From Hypoxylon rubiginosum (Eukaryota > Ascomycota > Sordariomycetes > Xylariales > Hypoxylaceae): 64,000 nt of DNA. Of this stretch, positions 1 through 10,003 are shown one piece after another. Location: contig CADCXA010000041.1 in assembly GCA_902806565.1 (NCBI GenBank), positions 558,001 to 622,000 of the forward strand, read 5' to 3'. The notes under the pieces were generated by a model that had not been told where the DNA came from, searched no databases, and was given only the letters and a program-made list of their open reading frames with translations. Positions within the stretch are counted from its first letter, which is position 1. Each line of letters opens with the position of its first letter. A program made the translations under genes and the position numbers.

Positions 1-234
1 GCTGGGCCCGGCGATTGGCACCTGGATCACGATAGTGACGGTGACGGAGAGCTCGGCACAAGGGAGCAAGGTATGAGTGGCGGTATGGTCTCCGATCCAA
101 GGGATAGTTGTTGTGGTGGTTGCGAGAGCTAGGGCCGCCGTCGCAGAAGCTACGTTTGCCGCGGTGATTGTAGCTGAAACGCGACTGAGCAAAGATGCTC
201 CTATAACGGTAGCGAATCTGTGGATGGTAAACAT
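1..234 (-). CDS. Partial gene: N-terminus of a probable secreted protein
   Basis: An open frame starts with ATG at 234 on the minus strand and runs off the left edge of the window without a stop (78 codons visible). The first ~21 residues look like a signal peptide: MFTIHRF, then a hydrophobic stretch ending in SRVSA. A Thr/Ala-rich section follows and then a beta-like hydrophobic stretch. No family can be recognised from this fragment. The exon may end inside the window, since introns cannot be judged here. An overlapping plus-strand frame is more likely its shadow because it lacks any protein-like features. Confidence 0.4.
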   Translation of the reverse strand, partial: MFTIHRFATVIGASLLSRVSATITAANVASATAALALATTTTTIPWIGDHTATHTLLPCAELSVTVTIVIQVPIAGPS

Positions 235-1265
235 GTTGAAAGGTATCACTAAGGGCAAATATTATGAAAGTTCAGGACGATGTTCAGAAATCCTAGAGGC
301 TAGTACCTCTGAGTTTAGTCGATAACTGTTCGCTACATCTTTGATACATAGACGCATGCTAAGTCTTATTATATACACGAAACTGATACTCAGACGAAGC
401 CATCTTAGGGCAACAACGCAAACTTTAGATGAGAAGACGGCATGGAAGTGACAATATCTAACGCCTTCTATCTCAAACTGGTCAATCTGTTACGAATAGG
501 GATCAATGAACGCCGAATATTGAAGCATGTTCTTGCTGAATCTTTCGTGCATGATCTGAAATTTCTGGAAACTGCATTTTGCAGCTATCAATAAGTCATG
601 CAGGATTACTCTGGGGACGCAAATATCTGTTCCGGTCACGTACTCACGTGCTGTGCAGGATAATATCGCTAGAAAATCGTTATCTAATTGGGGTTTGAGC
701 TGACCAGTTTCAGACGTGATCGCCATGTGAAGGCTCGAAATATCTGGTGATGAGAGTCAAATTAGGTAATTCAGCAGTAGATGGCTCTATCAGCTGAAGG
801 TGAAGTGGTAGAGTGGCTAAGCTGTCTGGCTCTCTGGCTCTCTGTCATTCCGTGTTCTGTCAGCAGCTGAAACAAGTTTTCAGCTGGAACGTCAAAGGCT
901 TACCTTCGACTATTATTATTCGTCCTCAAATGCATAACTCTTAACTGTGGAAATTGGAAATCTCGTGATTGGTGTATTGACGTCGATCATAACGATATTC
1001 AGAGTAAGCTAAGCAATAGGGGAAATTCTATGGTTGCTCCTACATGACTTCGAAGCAGTTCTCACATTCTACTTGCATTTCGTACTATTACTCCAGGATG
1101 AACCCAAATTTTATCGAGACATGGTGAAACTTTTACCTCAACGGTCATATGCATAGCAAAGGTGTTGTATTATTAAGATTAGTTCCAATTAATGCCTTTC
1201 TACCGTCTTCTCCCACGCTCCTCCAGCAGTCTAACCCATCCCAAGTCTATCGCCAAAAAATTAAA
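235..1265. other. Intergenic, no gene seen
   Basis: About 1 kb between two secreted-protein genes that are both on the minus strand. It holds only short unsupported frames, and no repeat or RNA gene was recognised. Confidence 0.5.
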
Positions 1266-1946
1266 TCAATTGATGTCGGACAGGCTCTCGTAGCAGGCGA
1301 TCTCATTCGCAAACTCGTGGCTAGACATGCTTCCCGAGGGGAGGTCGGGCAGCGTGGTGCACAGGGGTAGCAGATTGATCTGGACGCAGTTGTCGGGTAT
1401 GACAGACTCCACATGAGGCGACACCAAGTCCTTCACGACGGCAAAGCGCCACGAGGGCCCGTAGTACGCGAGGGTCTCGTCGCACGCGATAAAGCTCGCT
1501 GCGCCCCACTCCAACTCCCCGGCCCGTCCGCCGGCCGGCTTGGTCAGGGTTACACCGGTGGTCCCGATTCCGCCGTTGATGGCGAGCGCGACGGGCGAGG
1601 CGGCGTCGGTACTATTCAGGTACGCGCTGAGGCCGAACGGGAAAAGGGGCGTGCCCCCGTCGGAAAGGATGCTGGACAGGCCGTGCTGAACCTCTTCGGC
1701 CGTGCCGTTCTGGTAGAAGATGACCCCCGGGTTGGTGGCATTCAGTACGGTCGTGCTCATGCCGGCGCCGACGTGAGCGCCTTCCAGAAGTGCACCTTGG
1801 ATGGGGACGGAGAGGTCCTTTCTGGGGCCTACGATCCTGGCGACGAGCTTGAAGCCTTTCGAGGAAGAAAGGGCGCGGGGTTGGAACGGTGCGGCCGAGA
1901 TTACGCTGGCGGTGGCCAATAAGGCGGTGAAGACTTTGGCTGACAT
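1266..1946 (-). CDS. Small secreted protein, DUF7907-like, single exon (226 aa)
   Basis: The protein has a clear signal peptide (MSAKVFTALLATASVISA, cleavage before AP), then about 205 residues with four cysteines, all in the C-terminal third, and several N-glycosylation sequons (NAT, NGT, NST). The layout of a KGF-LVARIV start, a GAHVGAGMST segment and a C-terminal cysteine cluster resembles an uncharacterised family of fungal secreted proteins (DUF7907-like, from memory). Function is unknown; secretion outside the cell is the only firm inference. Upstream on its strand, around 2030-2042, a TTTAAAAG-type A/T box lies ~90 bp before the ATG. A 169-aa plus-strand frame over the same bases has no protein character and is treated as a shadow. 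Confidence 0.82.
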   Translation of the reverse strand: MSAKVFTALLATASVISAAPFQPRALSSSKGFKLVARIVGPRKDLSVPIQGALLEGAHVGAGMSTTVLNATNPGVIFYQNGTAEEVQHGLSSILSDGGTPLFPFGLSAYLNSTDAASPVALAINGGIGTTGVTLTKPAGGRAGELEWGAASFIACDETLAYYGPSWRFAVVKDLVSPHVESVIPDNCVQINLLPLCTTLPDLPSGSMSSHEFANEIACYESLSDIN

Positions 1947-2974
1947 GATGGTCTCGTGTATGATCTGGGTTGTCTTGTCGTAGATGTATGCTGTCGATGG
2001 TAATTGAGAACTGAGACGAGGAAGACGGCTCTTTTAAAGGGTTCTAAGCTAGGCAGTCGTTTGATCAAGTGATGATATGATCTGCGTCTGTGGAATACGA
2101 GGGCGATACCGTCGTACCATGATCGTAATTAGCCAATCGGCTCACCGACAAAAAATACGAGCTCAAATAATTCGACCGTTAATTAGCAATGCCGATTTGG
2201 GTGCCACGGTGCGATTCATCGCATAACTTATTAGGATATAAGTAAATAATGCACCCTTTTAATGATAACTCCGTTTCTAGGTCCTAGGTATTAGGCTATT
2301 CGACTTGGTCGCGTCGTGTAGTGAGACTCCTTCCGATGTTGTTTAGCTGTTACTGTCTGACTGTAAAGGGAGCCAGAGTGTGGGAAGTTCATCCCTTGCT
2401 GATGCCATCCTCACGACAGCTGGACCCCATGCATCCGATTTGCCAATTGGAGGCGGATGATGACGTCATTGAGCACAAATCGCATTGTTTTCGTGACAGA
2501 TTCATAGGATTATCCGGAGTGAGTGGGAAGAAAAACAACATTTACCCTAAAGATGTGAGACTCGCGCCGACATGCCGTTACAAGATCATCGCCTATAGAA
2601 AGTGCGCTCGTATTAAACAACACTTGATGCGCAGTCTATCGATTATCAGCTTACCACACTCACTGCCACATTGAGTCTCAAACGTATTTAGGAATTCGCT
2701 CTATACCTAAGTATTTCCTTGCTCAGACTCTTCGCAAACCGAAGGGGTAGATATATATAAATCTGTAATGAAGCGCAAGTACAGCAAAGTTGACGCTTAA
2801 TCGACTGGGGATATCATATTCAGTCTCCGTTTTCGTATTCTTCTTCTTCTTCCTCCTCCTCCTCCTCCTCTTCTTCTTTTTGTTCTCCTCCTTCTTCTCT
2901 CCTCTTCCTCCCTTTATCGATGTTCTTCTTTACCCCATGGTGTTCATATGACAACCTCCATTCGCCTTTCCACT
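1947..2974. other. Intergenic, no gene seen
   Basis: Promoter of the secreted-protein gene on the left and the 3' side of the hydrolase gene on the right. A 117-codon plus-strand frame at 2321-2674 has no recognisable domain or supportive context. The stretch ends in the polypyrimidine tract listed separately. Confidence 0.5.
2837..2915. repeat. Polypyrimidine (CTT/CCT)n low-complexity tract
   Basis: About 80 bases of almost pure C/T on the plus strand, mainly TTC and TCC triplets. It lies just beyond the stop of the minus-strand hydrolase, so it would be a purine-rich 3' UTR segment of that transcript. Confidence 0.8.
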
Positions 2975-3748
2975 CTAACGACATTCATCCATGATACGAT
3001 GCAAAAATGCAGCAATGTCGTCTACCCCCTCAGGCTCGTTGACCCAGTGTCCGCCATCTCCATACTCATGAAACTCTACTGCCGTGTCGGCACGGTCTCT
3101 TAGGGTATCGCGGAGGATTCTTCCTTCTTGAACTGGGATGATGTCGTCGTCGCGAGAGTGTCCAAGGAATACGTTGGTAAGCCGTTTCTTATCCTCGGTA
3201 GAATTCGATGTCTCATCCTGGGATCCTTTGATAATATCTAGGGCAGCTGTGGGTGCCCAGCTACATAGTCCGATTAATCCGGCATAGGTCTTGTTGCTGG
3301 ACGTATATGCCGAATATACTGTTGCGAAGCCTTGGCTAATGCCGCCTAGAAATATGTTCTTGCTGGGGACGAGGGCTTCTTCCTGCTCGACGACATCCAG
3401 GACGAGTTGAATACTTTGCTTCAGGCCATCCGTCTGAAGCTCGGGTTTGACGTTCGGGTGCTCTACCGACCACATGTCAAACCATTGTGATTCGACGCAC
3501 TGAAATCGCGTGGATTCCGAAAGAGGTGCCGGAGGAAAAACCCATCGAATAGTAGGGAAGAGATCGGGCAATGTGCGAGGACAGCCCGCAGGCTCGGAAG
3601 CCTCACTCTCAAAGAACTCGTCCGCGAACTCCTCACAGTCGCTTCCCTTTCCATGTAGGAATATGACCGTGTGGGTGTGTTGGTGGCCTTCTTGCGGGCC
3701 GACAATATAAGTGTCGATTGACATGATGAGTCGTGAAGTTGTGTTCAA
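2975..3748 (-). CDS. Acyl-protein thioesterase / phospholipase-carboxylesterase family hydrolase (257 aa)
   Basis: A single-exon alpha/beta hydrolase of the phospholipase/carboxylesterase (acyl-protein thioesterase-like) family. Visible landmarks are the oxyanion-side strand VIFLHGKGSD, the nucleophile elbow GGISQG (Ser nucleophile), the acid region FLGHSRDDDIIP, and the catalytic His in GDGGHWV. The length is close to the usual ~220-250. The first Met gives an eight-residue leader (MNTTSRLI). The second Met (MSIDTYIVGP, start at 3724) is an equally good start and sits where family members usually begin. Fungal members with SQGFA rather than SQGG form a divergent group whose substrate is unknown; cytosolic ester or thioester hydrolysis is the safe reading. 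No functional link to neighbours is evident. Confidence 0.88.
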   Translation of the reverse strand: MNTTSRLIMSIDTYIVGPQEGHQHTHTVIFLHGKGSDCEEFADEFFESEASEPAGCPRTLPDLFPTIRWVFPPAPLSESTRFQCVESQWFDMWSVEHPNVKPELQTDGLKQSIQLVLDVVEQEEALVPSKNIFLGGISQGFATVYSAYTSSNKTYAGLIGLCSWAPTAALDIIKGSQDETSNSTEDKKRLTNVFLGHSRDDDIIPVQEGRILRDTLRDRADTAVEFHEYGDGGHWVNEPEGVDDIAAFLHRIMDECR

Positions 3749-5240
3749 TTTTTGTTATGTGAAGGTGAAGTCTGGTCAAGGTGAAATTTCGTCGAGTGGG
3801 AAAGACTAGGATGGTTTAGTTTAGAAGGAATAAATTGGGGATAAGGGTGCTCTTATGGCTACGCCTATTCACGTACCTCGCAAGTAAGGAATTTGAGCGG
3901 CGAAGGTTTACCGCTATCGTTATGGCACAGATTGTTAGCGAATCTTATACTTTATTAATCTACCCAGGTGCCTATCATCTTAGTTGCCAGGAGATGGTCT
4001 ATGCCTAATATCGTCATTTAATTCTTCATTCTTCATTAGCTTTTATTTTCGGTCTCAGATTTCTACGACATCTCTTCGCACAAGTGCGCGAAAGAAGCAT
4101 TGTCGTAAAGAAAAGCTAAAGTGTAGTTCTAATTCCTATCAACATTATCTGCGCTCCCTGACTGCTCCCTCTGCTCGGCATATGGAATATACTGCGACGG
4201 CTGTCGGTTCAATGGTGCAACTCGTGAGTGTACACTGGGTGCCATGGAGTGCTCTGCTGCAGTAATTTGGGTCGTGAACGGGAAGTTCTAGTGCGGCGTA
4301 AAAGCAACAGTTGGCCACTCGCTGTTTTGGAACAGACTTCGATTAAAACCCCGATCGTGCGAACTTTGTCCATCCCTACGAGACGTCAACTGTCGAGTAT
4401 GCCGATGACCGTGTCGTGTATGAATTCCTTTTAACTATAATGATGACTTGGGTTATATTAATGGCACAAGAAGTATATGTACCCGGAGAGCTTTCATAAT
4501 CAGCCCGTTTCGGGGGTTGCTCAAAGGAGAGAACAATAATCTTCTGGGTGACACTGGAATTGGATAGTGTAGGTACTAAGATAGAGTATTCTTTACCTGA
4601 GACGGGAGGGGTTTCAGGCACAGAATCGTCTGTTACGAAGATTGTCGAGAATGGCGAAACACTTGTTAAATTTTTTTTGGCAGGGCAGATGCGTGTTCAG
4701 TCTCCGAGATATATCTTAATAACGATGTATTATGATGTGCTTCATATCATAGATACATTAAGGTAATCAGATCCGCCCCTCCGAGCGAAGGCGGAACTGC
4801 GAGATACTGCGGGATCCAACCTTATGCTGGTTTTTCGCTGTCCAAGTGGATTTATATCTAATTTGCACGTTTTCTACCACTCACGATGCAGTGAAATGGG
4901 CCTGTTCGGCATCCAAGCCTTTCCTAGTATGGCCAACAGCGTTATCAAAGGCGGGTCTGGACTACGGCCCACGGCGGAGCACTACCGTGGACGGGAGCAT
5001 CCGAATGCAAGCCAAGGCCGGCCTCGCGACGTGATGCAGCCGGCTTCGGCGTAGCGTTCTCCGAGGAGCAGTCGAGAATTTTTTCAGTAAAAATCTCGCT
5101 ACTACTCGACCATTGCCAGAGTGCGGAATATCATTTACCAACGAAAAGATTCTTCAATTTGCTCCTATTAATCTTTAGGACCAATATTTCATTTAGACTC
5201 TTCCGCCGAATTTCAAGAAAGCTGTCGAACTTCCGCCAAT
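3749..5240. other. Intergenic with possible decayed coding traces
   Basis: About 1.5 kb without a convincing gene. One frame near 4160-4295 is cysteine-rich on the plus strand (pattern CSLC, CDGC, EC, EC) but ends quickly at a TAG and has no start or signal peptide. It may be a relic of a small cysteine-rich gene. The part just before 5241 is the promoter of the sugar transporter. Confidence 0.4.
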
Positions 5241-7169
5241 ATGATACGGGAAAAGAGCCGTATCTACGGCGGTAGGCTGATTGCCATGATCACGCTCGTT
5301 GATACGTGTGCGTAAACTCGGGTTGCCTTAAGCTTAGAATTTGCTAATATTTGTTCCTCAGTTTCATCTTGTTGGTTTGGTTACTGTCAAGTACGCATAT
5401 TCCATGGCAGACGTTTGGCGAGCAATGCTAACTTGGTGATGGAAAAAGGGGGTGTTCGCAGGAGTCTTGGTCTCCGACAATTTCAAAGCAAAGTTTCCCC
5501 AGACCCTCGATGCAAACATATCAGGAATCACTTCAAGTTGCTTCTTCGTAAGAGCTCTTCCACTTTTACCCCCATCCCCACCGCAAGAGACTAGAGAGTC
5601 CCGGGTTTGGCTAATTCTGCCCAGCTGGGCGCCTTCGTAGGGTCAATCATGGCTTTTATCTCCGGAGACAAGCTTGGCCGGAAGAAAACCATTGCTTGGG
5701 GCTTGTTGTTCAACTTGATAGGGGCAACACTGCAGTTCTCTTCCTGGCACTTGCCGCAGATGATTATCGGCCGCTTGATCAACGGGTTTGGCATCGGCCT
5801 AACCTCCACCATGACGCCTGTCTTCCTTTCCGAGAGCGCGAAGTCACATCAACGAGGCAAGCTTGTGGGTATAGGCGCATCTTCCAATGTGACCATGTTT
5901 GCACTCGCGAATTGGATTAGCTACGCCTTATATTCCGAAGGGGGGCCATTCCAATGGCGTTTCCCCCTTTCATTTCAGGTCATCTTCTTTTTCATAATAG
6001 CTCCGCTTCTCTTCTTCGTACCCGAATCACCACGCTGGCTATTATTGATGGGCAAGGAACAAGATGCCTTGGAAGTGCTCGCCCGACTTGCGGGAAAGAA
6101 CGTGCCTATGGATGACTTGATCGTGACGGCAGAGTTCCGATCAATCAAAGCAGCGATAGAGCTTGAGAGAGAAGACCGTACGCCTCTTATGGACGTTCTC
6201 TGCTTTCGAGACAAGACACATAACTTTCGTCGGTTAATCCTCTCGTGTGGAACGCAGTTTATGCAACAGTTTAGCGGAATCAATGCTCTAGGTCCAGCAC
6301 CCTTGACCCCTTCTAACTACCCACGAATGGTTCTGACTTCGATTGCAGGATTCTACCTTCCCACATTACTTACCCAGACCGTCGGATTCAATCAAGAGAT
6401 GAGTCGTTTAATTTCTGCTGTTAGCAGTACAGTTTATCTTGTCTCGGCGTTTGGAAGCTTGGTTCTTATCGATCGTTTTGGCCGCCGAAAGTACGCAGCT
6501 ATAGCATTGACCGTTACGTGGCCATATAGCTGACCTTGAAACAGGATGATGCTGTATGCTGCAATCACGATGGGCTTTTGCCACATAATAGCGTCACTTG
6601 CTCTTAGAGAAAGCGAAGTCTATGTATCGAAGAGGAAACTTGTTAGGTTACACCCTCCTATTACGCTTTGAACCACTCTAACAAGACATGCAGATGGGAA
6701 ATGTGGCAACCGCAATGTTCATCGTGTACCACGTATTCTTTGGGACCGGCTTCGCTAGTGTTCCATGGGTTTACAGCGCTGAGGTGAATTCTCTCGGGTG
6801 GCGAACACGCGGTGCCGCAGCCGCAACAGCTACGAATTGGCTGTTTGGTTTTGTGGTAACTCAGTTTACCAAAGTAGGCGTGGACCGTTTAGGTTGGGCT
6901 TTCTACCTCAGTGAGTTGCCATCTCCGGAGGAATTGTTCAGTTGTGCTCAGCGTCTAACTAAAAGATAGTATTCGGTGTTATCTGTTTTACCTATTTCCC
7001 TATAGTGTTTTGCTTCTATCCTGAGACGTCAAATCGAACACTGGAAGATATGGATCACATGTTTATACAAAACCCATCCATCTTTGTTTTTGGTAAGGCA
7101 GATATGACCCAGCGAAGACGTCCGAAAAACTTTATAGACGCAGAGGTTGCACGAATTGCTATGGTATAG
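5241..7169 (+). CDS. MFS sugar transporter, eight exons (499 aa)
   Basis: Exons: 5241-5307, 5362-5390, 5449-5547, 5625-6291, 6349-6490, 6545-6623, 6694-6910, 6970-7169. They sum to 1500 nt, giving 499 residues, the usual size of fungal hexose transporters. Family signatures are visible: FGYCQGVFAG at the end of TM1 (usually FGYDQG, so a Cys replaces Asp), GDKLGRKK in the loop after TM2, PESPRWLL after TM6, QQFSGINAL in TM7, DRFGRRK in loop 8/9, and PETSNRTLEDMD after TM12. The product is a 12-TM plasma-membrane sugar/H+ symporter or facilitator. The second exon is only 29 nt, and the 57-nt intron at 6292-6348 has no stop in frame, so automatic callers may start the gene at 5607 or merge exons. 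The exon 6 donor (6624) is the least certain junction. Confidence 0.88.
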
Positions 7170-7792
7170 CAGAACAATGGGAAATGGGAATGGACCAACT
7201 AGAAGATGACAAGTTGTATTGTCTACCTCTTCATGTGGTGGCGACCTTGTTCAACTACATACTACAGAATGATACACTGAAGGTACGAGAATGTCAGCTA
7301 ATACGATAGATCTAAACAATAAACTCTATAGAAACTTCTAGACGAAGAAATATTAAGTCATCAAAACTCTCAGATATTTATATATCCTCATGGTGACAAA
7401 TTCCATATTAAGAGTACACGGTGTCGTGTTCTGCTACATCAAATACGCCGCTAAACTACAGAGATAGAATGTCGGCTATTATGAACGTCCAATCAGATAT
7501 CACTGTAAATAAATATGTTGCCTCTTTTGGACTGCATATGACCATAGCTGCAATCCTGGCACCCTCGTGGCATTTAGCCGAAAGCACGGTAAAGAATCAC
7601 GACGTCAGTGATGCTATTCGGTCGGGTTCTGACCATAGTATATAAGCCGAGCACCCATCAGCACCTTTCACGAACTACCCAGGCATCTGGCCAGCAGCTC
7701 AAGATACCCAAGTTTGTGAAGCACTTGATACATATTTCGCTTCTCACTTAATAGCACCAACGCGGCAAGGTTCAAAGCTTTCAGTTCCAACG
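7170..7792. other. Intergenic; promoter of small secreted-protein gene
   Basis: No gene is recognised. A TATATAAG box at about 7638-7645 lies ~150 bp before the ATG of the downstream cysteine-rich gene and is a plausible core promoter. Confidence 0.45.
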
Positions 7793-8137
7793 ATGCGAAC
7801 AACAACGTACATATCCTCTATATTCGCGCTCTCGGGCCTTTCCATCGCGCTGCCCACGTCGCATAATCAAGGGTTGGCGAAGTTCTACCTACCAACTTTC
7901 GGCTCCAACATAGTAGCGAACGATACCGCCGAAGCAGCACCTGCTCCTGTGAAATCGACCACAAACACAAACAACGGAGAGACAGAATGCAAACCATTTA
8001 TAATGCCGAGGGCACCGGACGAATGCGTTCAGAAGTCGGGCGAGCTCGTTTGTCACGGTTATTCGTTATACTGCAGATTTCCCACAGACTGGGGTGTCGG
8101 ATACGATCCTCTGGGGGAGTGCTGGACCTGCAAATAG
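7793..8137 (+). CDS. Small cysteine-rich secreted protein, effector-like (114 aa)
   Basis: Single-exon frame with an N-terminal signal peptide (MRTTTYISSIFALSGLSIA, cleavage before LP), a short Ala/Pro/Thr/Asn-rich spacer, and a compact C-terminal module of about 50 residues with six cysteines (C-C-C-C-C-C ending GECWTCK). Size, secretion and even cysteine number fit small secreted effector-like or antimicrobial-like fungal proteins. No named family is recognised, so the role is not assigned. The next gene to the left is a sugar transporter with no evident link. Confidence 0.68.
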   Translation: MRTTTYISSIFALSGLSIALPTSHNQGLAKFYLPTFGSNIVANDTAEAAPAPVKSTTNTNNGETECKPFIMPRAPDECVQKSGELVCHGYSLYCRFPTDWGVGYDPLGECWTCK

Positions 8138-9093
8138 GGGAGATGGACTAGGATTTTAGGAAGAAGGAATACGATTCGATACACCGCACATCGGGGTCGA
8201 GTTACATATGCCACACGCAGTTCATAACTCGCAACATTTCGAATAATGGCGTTAAGAGGAGGGTGAAGGAATACCGACAGCTGATTATTAAATAGCGGAA
8301 GACATTGTGAATACCTACCTAGGTACTTGGGCATTCTTGGCGTCAGAGTTAAGGAAAGGGCGACAAACCCAAATCCGACCTAGATGCTGGAGTGAGAGCC
8401 AATAATATGATTGTTGTGAAAATCTGGTTCATGTCTTAAGCCACCCCTCATTCTTACTGTGCCCTATTATGTTTCCTGTTACCAAGTATATGCTCTAGCT
8501 AGCACTAACCAAGTGAGATATATTGCCTAGGGCTCTGTAGCATTGAACCGAGAATATAAAAGGGTCTATTTCGCAACTAGTCAGGCACATCATTACAAGG
8601 CCATGCTATCATCTTCGTTCTTGATAATATGTAACCTGAGGGAAGTTGCTGCCTTACGCCAATTCCAGCTATGATAGACAAGTACTGCACTCTGGCTTTA
8701 GCTTTCCTCCCTTGCCCCTTCATTCACGGGGCTATCCGAGGGTAACATTTGCTAACAAGAAAACTGTGTACATACCTTGATGGCTCGCTCCTCTCGGCAT
8801 TCATACAGCTGTGCTTTTCAGCGTTCCCTATTTTTAGCCATCCGGGTTTCTGGGTCTCAGGGGTGTCTTGCTCTATTCTGCCCCAGTGTCCCGAGATCTC
8901 GGGACATGGTTTGGCTAGCGCTGATCATGCAACGCAGAAAAGCCTATCTTGACATCACTTTAACTCATATGGCAACTTCATGTTAAGCTGGTGAGAGGCA
9001 GAGATAGGAGAGCCCCGTATAACGATGAAACGACGCAACATGGGCGTTAACGAACTGGCGAATGAATATAGCCGGATCTCAGACCTACCTAGG
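8138..9093. other. Intergenic, no gene seen
   Basis: Almost 1 kb with only short unsupported frames. It contains an ACCTACCTAGGT palindrome (around 8313-8326), one of many copies in this window. Confidence 0.45.
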
Positions 9094-9646
9094 GTGGACC
9101 ATAAGGCCCAAAACCGCCAACCCCGCCAATTCCAAATCGTCCGTATTTTTATTATTAGATACTGTGGTTTTAGCACCATATTTGCCCTATAATTACAGGG
9201 CTATGGCCCTATAATTTAGGTTTTAAAGGTCTGTATATTTATACCATAAACACTGTGGTGCTAGCACTGCTTATACCCTGTAATTTACAGCGTATATACC
9301 TTATAAAACACCTGGATTTTTAAAATTATCCGCTGTATTTACAACGTATTATAAGGTGTATATCACTGTAATTACAGTGGTGTAAAATAACAGGGCTGTA
9401 AAAAGACAGGGCTGTATATAATAAGCTACAAGGCTGTAAATAAGTGATAAAGCTATATATAATAAGTGACAGGGCTGTATATAGTGCTAGCACCACAGTG
9501 GGTAGGGAGTAAAAACACGGCCTAAATTACAGGGCCATGTCCCTGTAATTATAGGGTAAATACGGTGCTAAAACCACAGTATCCTATAATAAAAATACGG
9601 ACCTTTTGGAATTGGCGGGGTTGGCGGTTTTTGGTCTTATGGTCCG
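9094..9646. mobile_element. Foldback / MITE-like element with long terminal inverted repeats (~553 bp)
   Basis: The ends are near-perfect inverted repeats of each other: the left arm begins TGGACCATAAGG and continues through ACCGCCAACCCCGCCAATT, and the right arm is its reverse complement ending at about 9646. The match extends over roughly 130 bp per arm, including a GATACTGTGGTTTTAGCACC block and a CCCTATAATTACAGGG block. The centre is A/T-rich and made of repeated CAGGGCTGTA-type words. No coding capacity is present. This fits a non-autonomous DNA transposon or foldback element. Target-site duplications are not obvious. Confidence 0.75.
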
Positions 9647-10003
9647 CTGTTCCTACAGAGATTTGGAACGATGCAAAAGAATATATTTGGATGACAGAGT
9701 ATCACTTTGTAGGAATGGGATCATCCGTTTAAATAGAAGGGTATCCCTATAACAGGACTTATTTAATGTTTAGCTACACTAATGCATCTATCCCTTTGAT
9801 TACGACATTCAGGGGCCTAATACTGTGGGTCTAAGTACCCCGCACTGATTGGCTGCCCGGAATGAAGCTAAGCCCTTTTTGGAACGCTTGCGCGCACAGA
9901 CCAAGCATGTAGATATCGTGATATAGGGGGCCTTATACGAGCCAGCAGACCGGAACCAGACAGAATGGAACCAAGGCCTCGCTTCACTTATGGTGAAGCC
10001 TCT
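9647..10003. other. Intergenic, 3' flank of metalloprotease gene
   Basis: Nothing recognised between the foldback element and the metalloprotease stop codon. Confidence 0.4.

Noticed and set aside
1413..1922. 169-codon plus-strand frame opposite the secreted protein gene
   Set aside because: No signal peptide or domain; the minus-strand frame has a clean signal peptide and cysteines.
2321..2674. 117-codon plus-strand frame
   Set aside because: No homology-like features, no promoter, isolated between genes.
5607..6533. Sugar transporter considered a 5'-truncated pseudogene starting at 5607
   Set aside because: Three short upstream exons with good splice sites restore a complete 499-residue protein in one frame.
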